Assembly: GCA_902556425.1 (NCBI GenBank)
Contig: CACDWG010000015.1
Location: 1 to 59,491, forward strand
Reading direction: 5' to 3'
DNA from: UBA4421 sp002704225
GTDB taxonomy: Bacteria > Pseudomonadota > Gammaproteobacteria > Pseudomonadales > Azotimanducaceae
DNA length: 59,491 bases
This document shows positions 1-9,806 of the stretch, piece after piece. The translations under genes and the position numbers were made by a program. Position 1 is the first letter of the stretch, and every line of letters starts with the position of its first letter. The notes under the pieces are model-generated. The model searched no databases and was not told where the DNA came from. It saw only the letters and a list, made by a program, of their open reading frames with translations.

Positions 1-168
1 GCGGAGGAAACCCAGCGCTACCGGGGCCAGTTGGTTCAGTACAAAACGGTTTTGGAGGCCCTCATAAGAGAGCAACCTGAGTATCTTGGCGGGGCCTCAC
101 TCCCCAACTTGCCAATCAAAACGGCATTATATTTCACTGCACTGCCCAAACTTGAACTGATCAATTAG
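1..168 (+). CDS. 3' end of an unidentified gene (partial)
   Basis: The frame is open from the first base of the window to TAG at 166-168 and encodes the last 55 residues of a protein whose start lies outside. The tail is mixed charged and hydrophobic and ends in LPKLELIN. I see no domain I can name. It runs in the same direction as the DAHP synthase gene, 97 bases away. It could be chance, but the codon usage looks coding. Confidence 0.45.
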   Translation, partial: AEETQRYRGQLVQYKTVLEALIREQPEYLGGASLPNLPIKTALYFTALPKLELIN

Positions 169-265
169 TCCCCACCGATTGCTTTTCCGAGACGGGGGTT
201 TACCATGCGCGGCCTAATCAAACACCCTCGGAGGAAAAACGTGACCGAGGGTAAAGGAGAGATTT

Positions 266-1315
266 GTGCAACTCGAAAACCTGAACGTCGAGCAACAAGA
301 AGTTTTAATTACGCCGGAACAGCTGAAAGCCAGGCTACCGGTCAGCGAGGACGTACGCGAGGCCGTTAACGGCTATCGGGAAACCGTTCGCAACATTGTC
401 GACCGCAAAGATCCACGACTACTCGTCGTTGTGGGACCCTGCTCAATCCACGATGTTGATGCGGCCAAAGAATACGCCCAGCGATTAAAACGTCTGTCCG
501 ACGACATCGCAGATCATGTATTTGTCGTGATGCGCGCTTATTTCGAGAAACCTCGAAGTACCGTTGGCTGGAAAGGATTGATCAACGACCCGCACCTAGA
601 CGATAGCTTCAAAGTGGCTGAGGGTCTGCACATTGGTCGCCAGCTACTCCTTGAGCTGTCGCAAATGGGCTTGCCACTGGCGACTGAAGCACTGGATCCC
701 ATCACCCCTCAATACATGCAGGATCTGATTTCCTGGTCTGCGATTGGCGCGCGCACCACCGAATCTCAGACTCACCGAGAGATGGCATCCGGCTTGAGCT
801 GCCCCGTCGGTTTCAAGAACGGCACCGATGGATCGCTCGGAGTCGCCATCAATGCCCTGGAATCTGTGGCCAGCCCGCATCGCTTTTTGGGTATCAGCCC
901 GACCGGACAGGTCAGCGTTATTCAAACAAAGGGGAATGCACACGGCCATGTGGTTCTGCGAGGCGGTAGCAGCGGCCCCAACTATTCCCCAGAGCATATT
1001 CAGGCCTGTGAGGCCGCTTTGGAAAAATTGGGCCTCACCCAATCGATCATGGTGGATTGCTCCCACGCAAACTCCAACAAAGATCACCGACAGCAACGCA
1101 ATGTCGTGAATTCAGTCAGCCAGCAGATCGCTGCGGGCAACCGTTCGATTACGGGCTTGATGATTGAAAGTCATCTGCATGAGGGCAACCAAAGCATCAG
1201 CAACCCAGATGGCCTGAGCTATGGCGTATCCATTACCGACGCGTGCATCAACTGGGATGAGACGGATTCTCTGCTGCGCCAGCTGGCAGAACAACTGGCG
1301 TCACGGCCGAGCTGA
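266..1315 (+). CDS. aroG: 3-deoxy-7-phosphoheptulonate synthase (DAHP synthase, AroG/F/H class I)
   Basis: Condenses phosphoenolpyruvate with erythrose 4-phosphate, the first step of the shikimate pathway, in the cytoplasm. The 349 residues match the usual 350 of the enterobacterial AroFGH family. The metal-binding set is present one residue earlier than in E. coli AroG: Cys59 in VVGPCSIHD, His267 in DCSHANSNKDH, Glu301 in GLMIESHLHEG and Asp325 in SITDACINWDE. The PEP/E4P-binding stretch GARTTESQTHREMASG lies at about 161-176. The start is GTG at 266, supported by AAGGAGA at 254-260. The family has isoenzymes inhibited by Phe, Tyr or Trp; I cannot tell which feedback type this is, so the aroG symbol is a family label. 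Confidence 0.93.
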   Translation: MQLENLNVEQQEVLITPEQLKARLPVSEDVREAVNGYRETVRNIVDRKDPRLLVVVGPCSIHDVDAAKEYAQRLKRLSDDIADHVFVVMRAYFEKPRSTVGWKGLINDPHLDDSFKVAEGLHIGRQLLLELSQMGLPLATEALDPITPQYMQDLISWSAIGARTTESQTHREMASGLSCPVGFKNGTDGSLGVAINALESVASPHRFLGISPTGQVSVIQTKGNAHGHVVLRGGSSGPNYSPEHIQACEAALEKLGLTQSIMVDCSHANSNKDHRQQRNVVNSVSQQIAAGNRSITGLMIESHLHEGNQSISNPDGLSYGVSITDACINWDETDSLLRQLAEQLASRPS

Positions 1316-1398
1316 ACGCTCGCCGCAGGGGGTGTTGCGCGACGGCTTCTCCGCTCGCGCAGAGCCTCGATACCAGCCTCGTCAGCGGCTGGTTTAGA

Positions 1399-1980
1399 TC
1401 AGGAATAGTAGGCGTTTTCCGTTACGCTGTGATCGGTCATATCTTTCACCGCACTGAGTTCTGGCACCCGTTCCAACAACGTGGTTTCCACACTGCCCTT
1501 CAGGGTTAAGTCCACTGCTGAGCACCCTTGGCAGCCACCGCCGAATTGCAGAACCGCCTCGGACTCTGCCGTTACTTCGACCAACGATACCACGCCGCCG
1601 TGGGCGGCAAGACCGGGGTTAATTTCATTGTACAAAACATAATTGATGCGATCTTCAATTGGCGCATCCGGACCCACTTTCGGCACCCTGGCGTTGGGGG
1701 CCTTGATGGTCAGCTGCCCACCCATCTGGTCTTCTTGATAATCCACTTCCGCGTCTTCCAGATAGGGTTCGCTGCGGCCTTCGAACCACGCTCGAAACCC
1801 TTCGTACTCCACAGCTATGTCCCCTTCTTGTTCCTCACCAGGTCGACAGTAAGCGATGCATGTTTCAGCCTGAGGCGTACCCGGTTGTGCAACAAAAATA
1901 CGAATGCTGACGCCTTCGTCTTCCTGCTTGTCCAGCAGTCCATGCAGATAGGTTTGTGCACTGGCGGAAATCTCGATCAT
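1399..1980 (-). CDS. nfuA: Fe-S cluster biogenesis protein NfuA
   Basis: Carrier that assembles or stores a [4Fe-4S] cluster and hands it to client apoproteins in the cytoplasm, important under oxidative stress or iron limitation. The 193 residues match NfuA (191 in E. coli): a degenerate A-type HesB-like N-terminal domain (about 1-100), then the Nfu domain with HGGVVSLVEV and the cluster ligands in GGGCQGCS (CxxC). The reading frame extends two codons upstream to a TTG, but ATG at 1980 has AAGGG at 1987-1991 six bases away and gives the family-typical N-terminus MIEIS. It is convergent with the DAHP synthase gene and divergent from metH. Confidence 0.95.
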   Translation of the reverse strand: MIEISASAQTYLHGLLDKQEDEGVSIRIFVAQPGTPQAETCIAYCRPGEEQEGDIAVEYEGFRAWFEGRSEPYLEDAEVDYQEDQMGGQLTIKAPNARVPKVGPDAPIEDRINYVLYNEINPGLAAHGGVVSLVEVTAESEAVLQFGGGCQGCSAVDLTLKGSVETTLLERVPELSAVKDMTDHSVTENAYYS

Positions 1981-2219
1981 CTTCAACCCTTAGAACAACT
2001 TTCGGTGTGATGTGGCGCATTGTACATCGCAGTGGCCATCATGACAGAACATCTGCAGCTATCGATGTAACAGATCATCATGAACAAAACTCAAGGGCTT
2101 TGAGCAGCGGATGATTTGTTCTAGCGGCCGGTCACTCATAAAATCCCCGATCTTTGAACTCTGCGAGCTTCAAGCAACTCGCCCAAACCAGCAAGCCCAA
2201 ACCAGCAAGAAAGGTATTC

Positions 2220-5200
2220 ATGCCCAAAGCCACCGCCAATACCCCAGAGCATCACCATCGACCCTCGCGACAGGCTCTCGAAGATCTGATGCGCCAACGT
2301 ATTTTGGTACTCGATGGCGCCTATGGCAGCGCGTTCCAAGGGTATGGTCTGTCCGAGGAGGCGTTTCGCGGCCAACAGTACGCAGAACATGACCATCCTC
2401 TGCAGGGTAATCATGACATCCTGAACATCACCCAGCCCGCTATTGTGGCGGAAGTGCACGACGGCTATCTGGCCGCGGGGTGCGACATCATCAGCACCAA
2501 TACGTTTAACGCCACCGCCATCGCTCAAGAAGACTTTGGCACCCAAGGCATTTGCTTTGAAATAAACAAACAGGCCGCAGCGATCGCCCGACACTGTGCT
2601 GACGGCTACACAACACAGAGCAAGCCCAGATTCGTTGCCGGTAGCATCGGTCCGACAAACCGTACCGCTAGCATATCGCCTGACGTCAATCGCCCGGAGT
2701 TTCGTAACGTTGATTTCGACCAATTGTGCGACGCCTACGTGGAAGCTGCACAGGGTCTGATCGCCGGTGGCGTCGACTTATTCCTCATTGAAACGGTATT
2801 CGACACCCTCAATGCCAAAGCTGCGATAGCGGCCTTACACAGGATTAACGACCCTCTCGACGAGCCCTACCCGTTAATCATATCTGGCACCATTACGGAC
2901 GCCAGTGGCCGAACACTATCCGGGCAAACCTGCGAGGCTTTTCTTTATTCTGTTGAACACGCTGAACCCATCGCTGTGGGCCTGAATTGTGCCCTGGGAG
3001 CAGAACAGCTCAGGCCCTATATCGAGGAACTCTCGCGCCTGAATCCCGGTGGAATCAGTGCACATCCTAATGCGGGACTACCGGATGCATTCGGTGAATA
3101 CACCCAAACCGCCGAGCAAATGGCGTCGCTTATCTCAGAGTTTGCCCGAGCCGGATGGCTCAATATCGCCGGCGGTTGCTGTGGCACCACTCCAGAGCAC
3201 ATCAAGGCAATCGCTGAAGCGGTGACCGGTCTACCGCCGCGCGCATGGTCACCCGCGCTTGTAACCGACAAACCAGGCACGAACAAAGCCCCCTTTAAGG
3301 CCGACTTAACACTGGCAGGACTGGAACCGCTGAAACTCTCGGCGGACTCGTTGTTTATCAACGTAGGCGAACGCACAAACGTCACCGGCTCGGCAAAATT
3401 CGCTCGTTTAATCCGAGAGAATCAATTCGCGGAAGCCCTCGATGTTGCGCGTCAGCAAGTGGAGAACGGCGCACAAATCATCGATATCAACATGGATGAA
3501 GGCATGTTGGATGGCGTCGACGCCATGCAACACTTCCTCAACCTCATCGCAACCGAGCCGGACATCTCCCGGGTTCCCATCATGATCGACTCCAGCAAGT
3601 GGGAAATTATCGAAGCGGGGTTAAAGTGCGTTCAGGGTAAGGCCATCGTCAACTCGATCAGTCTGAAAGAGGGTGAGGAGGCGTTCGTCGAGGTAGCGAA
3701 ACGCTGTAAATCCTATGGCGCGGCCATGGTGGTCATGGCATTTGATGAAGACGGTCAGGCGGATACCTACCAGCGTAAAATAGAGATCTGTAAACGCAGC
3801 TATGACGTACTGACTGCCCAAGTAGGCATCAAGCCAAGCGACATCATTTTCGACCCCAATATTTTTGCCATTGGTACCGGTATTGAAGAGCACAGCAACT
3901 ACGCCGTCGACTTCATCGAAGCGGTTTCTTGGATCCACACCCACCTGCCTGGGGTAAGTACGTCGGGTGGGCTGAGCAATGTCTCCTTCGCCTTTCGCGG
4001 CAACAACCTCGTTCGAGAAGCGATCCATACGGTTTTCCTTTATCACGCCATTCGCGCAGGACTGACCATGGCCATCGTGAACGCAGGCCAGTTGGGTATT
4101 TACGACGATTTACCGGAAGAACTGCGTGTGGCAGCCGAAGATCTTGTACTGAACCGTCGAGAAGACGCCACCGAGCGGCTGCTTGACTTAGCTCAGACAT
4201 ACAGTGGCAACTCCCAAACCAAGGCAGTTCAAACCGAGGCTTGGCGCGAGCTTCCGGTTCAACAGCGACTCACTCATGCCTTGGTTCAGGGCATCAACAA
4301 CCATGTCGTCGAAGACACCGAAGAAGCACGTCAGTCAGCCAACCATCCCCTAGACGTGATTGAAGGCCCGCTGATGGACGGCATGGGTGTGGTCGGTGAC
4401 CTTTTCTCCACCGGCAAAATGTTTCTGCCTCAGGTCGTGAAAAGTGCACGGGTGATGAAACAGGCGGTAGCCCACCTCGTGCCCTTTATCGAAGCGGAAA
4501 AAGCCAACCAACCCGATGCGGTGCAAAGCAATAAGGGCAAAATTGTTCTTGCAACGGTTAAGGGTGATGTTCACGACATTGGCAAGAACATTGTCGGCGT
4601 CGTGCTGCAATGCAACAACTACGAGATCATCGATCTGGGCGTGATGGTGCCGTCAGAGAAAATTCTACAAACCGCCATTGCTGAGGAAGCGGATGCCATT
4701 GGTTTATCGGGTTTGATCACACCGTCTCTGGATGAAATGGTGAACGTCGCTCGCGAGATGCAGCGGCTGGACCTCAAAGTTCCCCTACTGATCGGTGGGG
4801 CAACGACCAGTAAAGCCCACACCGCAGCAAAAATTGCACCGGCATACAGTAATCGAGCCACGGTATACGTCAGCGATGCATCCAGAGCGGTGGGCGTTGC
4901 GGCCAAACTGTTGGCACCGGAAAAAATCTATCAGGACTACGCGTCAGATATCTCTGCAGAATACGCACTGATCAAAAATCGGGTAGAAGCGCGCCGAGAA
5001 AAGCGCGCCTTTTTGACATTGGACGCAGCGCGAGCCAACCCTCTCGACTTCGCTTGGGAGACTTACAGCCCGCCGAAACCCAAAAAACCCGAGGTTCACG
5101 TTGTTGAACCCAGTCTTGCCGACCTCGTGCCCTACATCGATTGGTCGCCTTACTTCATGACTTGGGAATTGGCAGGAAAGTTCCCTCAAATTCTGGAGGA

Positions 5201-5975
5201 TGAGGTGGTGGGCGAAGCGGCAACCTCGTTGTGGCAGGACACTCAAGAACGGCTTGCTTGGTTGATCGAGGACGGTCGCCTGCAGGCCAAGGGCGTTGTT
5301 GGAATCTGGCCAGCGAACCGGCTCGAAACCGACGATATCCGCTTATACACGTCAGAGAGCCGAGATACGCCGCTTGCGGACCTATATCACCTGCGTCAGC
5401 AAGCCCCCAAACCCGACGACTTAAGTCCCAATCTATGCCTCGCCGATTACGTGGCACCAGCCGGTATCGAGGACTATGTCGGCGGATTTGCGGTCACCAG
5501 CGGACTCAACCTCGAAGCGATTCTTGAGGATTTCCCCAACGATGATTTCAACCAAATCATGATCAAGGCCCTAGCAGACCGTTTTGCTGAAGCCTTCGCC
5601 GAGTTCCTACACGAAAGGGTGCGCCAGGAATTGTGGGGCTATTCTGCAGACGAAGCGCTGGATAAGGACGCGTTGATTAAAGAGCGCTATCAGGGCATCC
5701 GACCGGCACCAGGATACCCGGCGTGCCCAGAACACAGTGAGAAAGAGACATTGTTTCATCTGCTAGACGCGACCACCAATACGGGTATTTCTTTAACGGA
5801 GAGCTACGCGATGAGCCCTGCTGCGGCCGTGAGCGGTTGGTATTTTTCCCACCCGGAAGCGCGATACTTTGGTGTTGGGAAGATCGATGACGATCAAGTG
5901 CGCGATTACGCCGCGCGGAAGGCCCTGCCTCTGGATCAGGCTAAGGGCCGTTTGCAGCCCCTACTATCGGACTGA
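2220..5975 (+). CDS. metH: Cobalamin-dependent methionine synthase MetH
   Basis: Transfers the methyl group of 5-methyltetrahydrofolate to homocysteine through cobalamin. The 1251 residues (1227 in E. coli) carry all four modules: homocysteine domain with zinc ligands Cys257 (GLNCALG), Cys320 and Cys321 (GGCCGTT); folate domain from about 380 (VGERTNVTGS); cobalamin domain with the axial-ligand motif DVHDIGKN near 782; and the C-terminal AdoMet activation domain with RPAPGYPACPEH near 1161. The frame opens at a TTG at 2154, but ATG at 2220 has AAGG at 2211-2214 five bases upstream and fits the family length better. I found no cobalamin or SAH riboswitch in the preceding 230 bases. An enzyme of this kind implies B12 uptake or synthesis. 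Confidence 0.96.
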   Translation: MPKATANTPEHHHRPSRQALEDLMRQRILVLDGAYGSAFQGYGLSEEAFRGQQYAEHDHPLQGNHDILNITQPAIVAEVHDGYLAAGCDIISTNTFNATAIAQEDFGTQGICFEINKQAAAIARHCADGYTTQSKPRFVAGSIGPTNRTASISPDVNRPEFRNVDFDQLCDAYVEAAQGLIAGGVDLFLIETVFDTLNAKAAIAALHRINDPLDEPYPLIISGTITDASGRTLSGQTCEAFLYSVEHAEPIAVGLNCALGAEQLRPYIEELSRLNPGGISAHPNAGLPDAFGEYTQTAEQMASLISEFARAGWLNIAGGCCGTTPEHIKAIAEAVTGLPPRAWSPALVTDKPGTNKAPFKADLTLAGLEPLKLSADSLFINVGERTNVTGSAKFARLIRENQFAEALDVARQQVENGAQIIDINMDEGMLDGVDAMQHFLNLIATEPDISRVPIMIDSSKWEIIEAGLKCVQGKAIVNSISLKEGEEAFVEVAKRCKSYGAAMVVMAFDEDGQADTYQRKIEICKRSYDVLTAQVGIKPSDIIFDPNIFAIGTGIEEHSNYAVDFIEAVSWIHTHLPGVSTSGGLSNVSFAFRGNNLVREAIHTVFLYHAIRAGLTMAIVNAGQLGIYDDLPEELRVAAEDLVLNRREDATERLLDLAQTYSGNSQTKAVQTEAWRELPVQQRLTHALVQGINNHVVEDTEEARQSANHPLDVIEGPLMDGMGVVGDLFSTGKMFLPQVVKSARVMKQAVAHLVPFIEAEKANQPDAVQSNKGKIVLATVKGDVHDIGKNIVGVVLQCNNYEIIDLGVMVPSEKILQTAIAEEADAIGLSGLITPSLDEMVNVAREMQRLDLKVPLLIGGATTSKAHTAAKIAPAYSNRATVYVSDASRAVGVAAKLLAPEKIYQDYASDISAEYALIKNRVEARREKRAFLTLDAARANPLDFAWETYSPPKPKKPEVHVVEPSLADLVPYIDWSPYFMTWELAGKFPQILEDEVVGEAATSLWQDTQERLAWLIEDGRLQAKGVVGIWPANRLETDDIRLYTSESRDTPLADLYHLRQQAPKPDDLSPNLCLADYVAPAGIEDYVGGFAVTSGLNLEAILEDFPNDDFNQIMIKALADRFAEAFAEFLHERVRQELWGYSADEALDKDALIKERYQGIRPAPGYPACPEHSEKETLFHLLDATTNTGISLTESYAMSPAAAVSGWYFSHPEARYFGVGKIDDDQVRDYAARKALPLDQAKGRLQPLLSD

Positions 5976-6045
5976 GAACCAACGGGTTCAGTCTGGGCTC
6001 CATCCACAGCGAACGGTTTAGAGGCCAAAGCCGACTCGGACAGGC

Positions 6046-6207
6046 TTAGAGATCGAAAGACCATCCCGAAATATAGAACACGCAAAATGCGACTGCGGCA
6101 GTAAACACCACTAGGATCGCCTTCATATCTGCTGCTGAATCGTTGTCGGACGATGTGACCGCTGCGACCTCAGTCTCTTCTGCTGCTGGCTGATGTTCAT
6201 CACTCAT
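6046..6207 (-). CDS. Small single-pass membrane protein, 53 residues, unknown
   Basis: A short minus-strand frame, ATG at 6207 to TAA at 6046. The product starts MSDEHQPAAEETEV, has an acidic, Ala/Glu/Ser-rich N-terminal half of about 27 residues, then one hydrophobic segment (about 29-48, KAILVVFTAAVAFCVFYISG) that would span the membrane, and ends WSFDL. An AGGG-type ribosome binding site precedes the start. It lies between metH (convergent) and the sulfite reductase gene (divergent). I do not recognise the family. The clean soluble-plus-membrane layout argues for a real gene. Confidence 0.55.
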   Translation of the reverse strand: MSDEHQPAAEETEVAAVTSSDNDSAADMKAILVVFTAAVAFCVFYISGWSFDL

Positions 6208-6504
6208 ATAACCCTGCTCCCACCGCTTTTCTTCAATGCTTGTTTAGGCCGTCAATACTCGGCTCGATGCCGCCGCAATTATAGGCACACGCGCTATCAG
6301 TACAAGCATGTTCGTTGTCTCTTAGGCACTAGACCTCATCTTTTGTTGGTCTTGCAGGCGTTGCCCCCTAGCACAACGAAAAATTATTTCCTTAGATCGA
6401 AAAGGACTGACAAAGCCCTCACTCCCATACGCTACAATGCCGCGCGCAGCGATCGCAGGCACCCTGCCATCACTTTTGTTCTTTTCTTGAGGAGTCATTC
6501 GCAA

Positions 6505-8178
6505 ATGTATCAATACAGCGAATTTGATCGTAGCTTTGTTAACCAGCGAGTCGCCCATTACCGCGATCAGACCCAGCGCTATCTCGACGGCAAGTTATCC
6601 GATGATGAGTTCCTGCAATTACGCCTGCGCAACGGCCTCTACGTACAGCGACTCGCGCCCATGTTGCGGGTCGCAGTGCCCTATGGAACCCTTTCGAGCA
6701 AACAACTCAGGGCGTTGGCGGCGATCTCAAGAGATTACGACCGTGGCTATGGTCACCTGAGCACTCGGCAGAACATGCAGTTCAACTGGCCCGCCCTGGA
6801 AGACGTGCCGGATATTCTGCAAGCACTAGCCGATGTGGATATGCATGCCATTCAGACCAGTGGGAGTTGCATTCGCAACGTAACCACCGATCAATTTGCC
6901 GGTGCAGCAGCGGACGAAACCATTGATCCCCGCCCTTTTTGCGAGCTGTTACGTCAGTGGTCAACCTCTCACCCAGAATTCGAGTGGTTACCCCGCAAGT
7001 TCAAAATTGCCGTCACCGGCGCAGCTCAGGACAGAGCCGCCATTGGTGTTCACGACATTGGCATGCGAATACATGGCAATGACGACCACCCCGAAGACGC
7101 GCTGATCGACGTCTACGCTGGCGGCGGCTTAGGTCGCACCCCGGTATTGGGCGCACTGATCCGAGAAAAGCTGCCGGCTAAAGACCTGCTGACCTATACC
7201 GAAGCGCTGATGCGGGTGTACAACCGCTACGGTCGCCGTGACAACAAATACAAAGCGCGCATTAAAATTCTGGTTCGAGCAATGACCCCTGAAGGTTTCA
7301 AAGCTCAAGTCGATGCCGAGTGGGAGCAGATCAAGGACAGCCCCAGTACCGTGCCCGCCACCGAACTGCGCCGACTCCGGGACTTTTTTCGACCACCCGC
7401 ATTTGGCCAACAAGCCGATGCCAACACGATGCTCGCTGATCAGCGTTTGACCCACAGAGACTTCGACCGATGGGTCAAACACAACGTGACCCCACATCGA
7501 GCCGATGGCTATGCAGTGGTAACCCTCTCAACCAAGAGCATTGGCGTGCCTCCTGGCGATGTGAGCTCAGATCAAATCGACGCGGTGGCGAATTGGGCTG
7601 ATCAATACAGCTTCAGCGAAATACGTATCAGTCATGAACAGAACTTTGTGCTGCCTCATGTTCCCAAGGTCGCGTTGTTCGAGCTCTGGCAGCAGGCCAC
7701 GGACATCGGTCTGGGCAGCTTCAACATGGGCTTGCTCAGCGACATGATTTGTTGCCCGGGCGGCGACTACTGCTCCTTAGCCAACGCCAAATCTTTGCCG
7801 GTGGCGGAAGCCATTCAGCGTCGTTTTGCCGACTACGACTTTCAGTTTGATCTGGGCGAGATCGACTTGAACATTTCCGGCTGCATGAACGCCTGTGGCC
7901 ACCATCATGTGGGACATATCGGTATTTTGGGCGTGGATAAGAAAGGCCAAGAGTTCTATCAAATTTCCTTGGGCGGCCATGCGGGTCATTCCGGAGAGGC
8001 ACCCAAACTGGGCCAAATTGTTGGCCCATCCGTTGCCCGAGCAGAAGTATGCGATGTGATCGAGAAAATTTTGCATGTGTATCTTGCAAGGCGTTTTGAC
8101 GAGGAGTCGTTCCTGAGCTGCTTCGACCGCATTGGTATCGACCCATTCAAGGAGAGTGTTTATGCCTCAGCTGCTTAG
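6505..8178 (+). CDS. cysI: Siroheme sulfite/nitrite reductase hemoprotein (CysI-like)
   Basis: Six-electron reductase carrying siroheme coupled to a [4Fe-4S] cluster; in assimilatory sulfur metabolism it makes sulfide from sulfite. The 557 residues have the duplicated ferredoxin-like half domains and nitrite/sulfite reductase domains. Cluster ligands are Cys417 and Cys423 (CCPGGDYC) and Cys460 and Cys464 (GCMNACGHH). SGSCIRNVTTD near 120 fits the siroheme pocket. The frame opens far upstream, but ATG at 6505 with GAGGAG about ten bases before it gives the conserved N-terminus MYQYSEFDR. The DUF934 gene overlaps its end by 17 bases, the arrangement known for the Pseudomonas sulfite reductase locus. 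A nitrite reductase role cannot be excluded from sequence alone. Confidence 0.9.
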   Translation: MYQYSEFDRSFVNQRVAHYRDQTQRYLDGKLSDDEFLQLRLRNGLYVQRLAPMLRVAVPYGTLSSKQLRALAAISRDYDRGYGHLSTRQNMQFNWPALEDVPDILQALADVDMHAIQTSGSCIRNVTTDQFAGAAADETIDPRPFCELLRQWSTSHPEFEWLPRKFKIAVTGAAQDRAAIGVHDIGMRIHGNDDHPEDALIDVYAGGGLGRTPVLGALIREKLPAKDLLTYTEALMRVYNRYGRRDNKYKARIKILVRAMTPEGFKAQVDAEWEQIKDSPSTVPATELRRLRDFFRPPAFGQQADANTMLADQRLTHRDFDRWVKHNVTPHRADGYAVVTLSTKSIGVPPGDVSSDQIDAVANWADQYSFSEIRISHEQNFVLPHVPKVALFELWQQATDIGLGSFNMGLLSDMICCPGGDYCSLANAKSLPVAEAIQRRFADYDFQFDLGEIDLNISGCMNACGHHHVGHIGILGVDKKGQEFYQISLGGHAGHSGEAPKLGQIVGPSVARAEVCDVIEKILHVYLARRFDEESFLSCFDRIGIDPFKESVYASAA

Positions 8179-8584
8179 GAACATCGACCAAAACTGGCGG
8201 ATCGTTGACGATGGCGACATCCATTGGCGCGCCGAAGAGGATTGGCAGCCAGGAGAACCACTTCAGGTTGGTGTGGACAGCGAACCCGATTCCACATGGC
8301 TCGAGGCCTCCGCAATTGCCGTCGACTTTCCCGCCCTGACAGATGGCCGCGGCCTCTCGCTAGCCGTACTGCTGAGAACACGGCTGCATTACACCGGAGA
8401 TCTGGTGGCGCGTGGCAACGTACACGAAGACATCGTTCACTTTCTCGCCAGAAGCGGATTCAACGTGATTGAATTACCTCAGGGGAAAGACTTACAGACG
8501 GCGCTGACCTGGGTCGATCCACACTCGGGTTACTACCAGCCATCCGTTGCCAACCCTCAAACGGTGTTTGCATCAAAAAACTGA
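8162..8584 (+). CDS. DUF934 family protein, sulfite-reductase partner
   Basis: 140 residues with the family signature DFPALTDGRGLSLAVLLR (about 69-86) and HFLARSGFNVIEL (about 108-120). DUF934 proteins are nearly always encoded directly after this type of siroheme reductase and are assumed to help sulfite reduction, possibly in electron delivery; the biochemistry is not established. ATG at 8162 lies inside the end of cysI (17-base overlap) with AAGGAG upstream, which implies translational coupling. A frame extension to 8132 is ignored because it would run deep into cysI. Confidence 0.85.
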   Translation: MPQLLRNIDQNWRIVDDGDIHWRAEEDWQPGEPLQVGVDSEPDSTWLEASAIAVDFPALTDGRGLSLAVLLRTRLHYTGDLVARGNVHEDIVHFLARSGFNVIELPQGKDLQTALTWVDPHSGYYQPSVANPQTVFASKN

Positions 8585-8633
8585 GGCGGGCCGCCAGTAC
8601 CAGAGCGGTCGCCGCCTTTGCTAAGCTTCGCGG

Positions 8634-9806
8634 ATGACTGGCCAAGACATTCTTCACTCATTTTTCCTGATTTTCAGCGGCGCAGCCGTGATCGCCACTG
8701 CCGCTTTGTACACACGCCAGCCCATGCTCGTCGCCTACATCGTCTTGGGAGCGCTGGCGGGACCCTATGGCATGGCCTTTGTGGACGATACGGCCCTTCT
8801 GTCTGGTATCGCCGAAATCGGCATCATCTTTCTGCTCTTTTTGGTGGGTTTGGATCTGCCCACCCAGAAACTCAAAAACATGCTTGGCGAATCGTTGCTG
8901 ACCGCATTGGGCACCACGGCGGTGTTTTTTTCTGCTGGGGGGCTCGTGATGCTGAGCTTTGGTTTTTCGATGACAGAGGCCGTCATCGTGGGTATTGGGG
9001 TGACGTTTTCCAGCACGATTTTGGGCGTCAAACTTCTGCCCACAACAGTCCTACACCATCGCCATGTGGGTGAAATTGTCATTAGCCTTCTACTGGTGCA
9101 GGACCTTCTCGCCATCGTCGCTCTGATACTGATCGGCTACCTCGGCGGCAGCGCCGAACAAGACGGTACGGCTTTACTCACATTGACTCTTGGACTACCC
9201 GCCTTGATCGCAGGCGCTCTGGCGACGGTAAAGTTTGCGATCTTGCCCCTGCTGCAGCGATTCGATGACTTTCACGAGTACATCTTCTTGCTGGCCATTG
9301 GATGGTGCCTAGCCATTGCCCAGGTCGCGCACATGTGCGGTCTTTCCTACGAGGTGGGTGGATTTATCGCTGGCGTCAGTCTCGCGACCAGTCCTATCGC
9401 CCAGTACATAGCGAACCATTTGAAGCCTCTCCGCGACTTTTTCTTGGTGATGTTCTTTTTCACTGTTGGTGCGTCAATCAACCTTCAGGTGCTGTCCAGC
9501 GTCTGGATGCCGATCGCGGCATTGGCCTTCGTCATCCTATTGATCAAGCCGTGGACCTTTACACGGTTACTGACCATGCAAGGTGAAACAATGAGCAGCG
9601 CGAAGGAAGTCGGCCTGCGCCTAGGCCAGGCCTCGGAGTTTTCTCTGTTGGTGAGCTACATGGCGTTAAATGCGTCGCTACTGGGGGCAAAAAGCGCGGC
9701 TGTACTGCAGGCAGCCACAGTCTTGACGCTGTTGATCAACAGCTACTTGGTGGTTTCAAAATACCCCAACCCGATCGCCGCAGATCCAGCGCTGCGGCGG
9801 GACTGA
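8634..9806 (+). CDS. Kef/CPA2-type cation:proton antiporter, membrane domain only
   Basis: 390 residues, almost entirely hydrophobic, about 11-12 membrane segments, with the CPA2 hallmarks IFLLFLVGLDLP (about 62-73), LLVQDLLAIVALILIG (about 151-166) and RLGQASEFSLLVSYMA (about 326-341). It exchanges Na+ or K+ for protons across the inner membrane. The cytoplasmic RCK/TrkA-N domain of true KefB/KefC is absent, so it is not the glutathione-gated K+ efflux system. It starts 49 bases after the DUF934 gene. Its last codons form the first copy of a 19-bp tandem repeat (see separate entry). Confidence 0.85.
   Translation: MTGQDILHSFFLIFSGAAVIATAALYTRQPMLVAYIVLGALAGPYGMAFVDDTALLSGIAEIGIIFLLFLVGLDLPTQKLKNMLGESLLTALGTTAVFFSAGGLVMLSFGFSMTEAVIVGIGVTFSSTILGVKLLPTTVLHHRHVGEIVISLLLVQDLLAIVALILIGYLGGSAEQDGTALLTLTLGLPALIAGALATVKFAILPLLQRFDDFHEYIFLLAIGWCLAIAQVAHMCGLSYEVGGFIAGVSLATSPIAQYIANHLKPLRDFFLVMFFFTVGASINLQVLSSVWMPIAALAFVILLIKPWTFTRLLTMQGETMSSAKEVGLRLGQASEFSLLVSYMALNASLLGAKSAAVLQAATVLTLLINSYLVVSKYPNPIAADPALRRD

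Noticed and set aside
1987..2219. Cobalamin or SAH riboswitch before metH
   Set aside because: No conserved B12-box or other riboswitch core could be seen in these bases.
3913..4200. Frames opposite or overlapping metH and other large genes
   Set aside because: They are shadows of the coding frames with no independent start signals.
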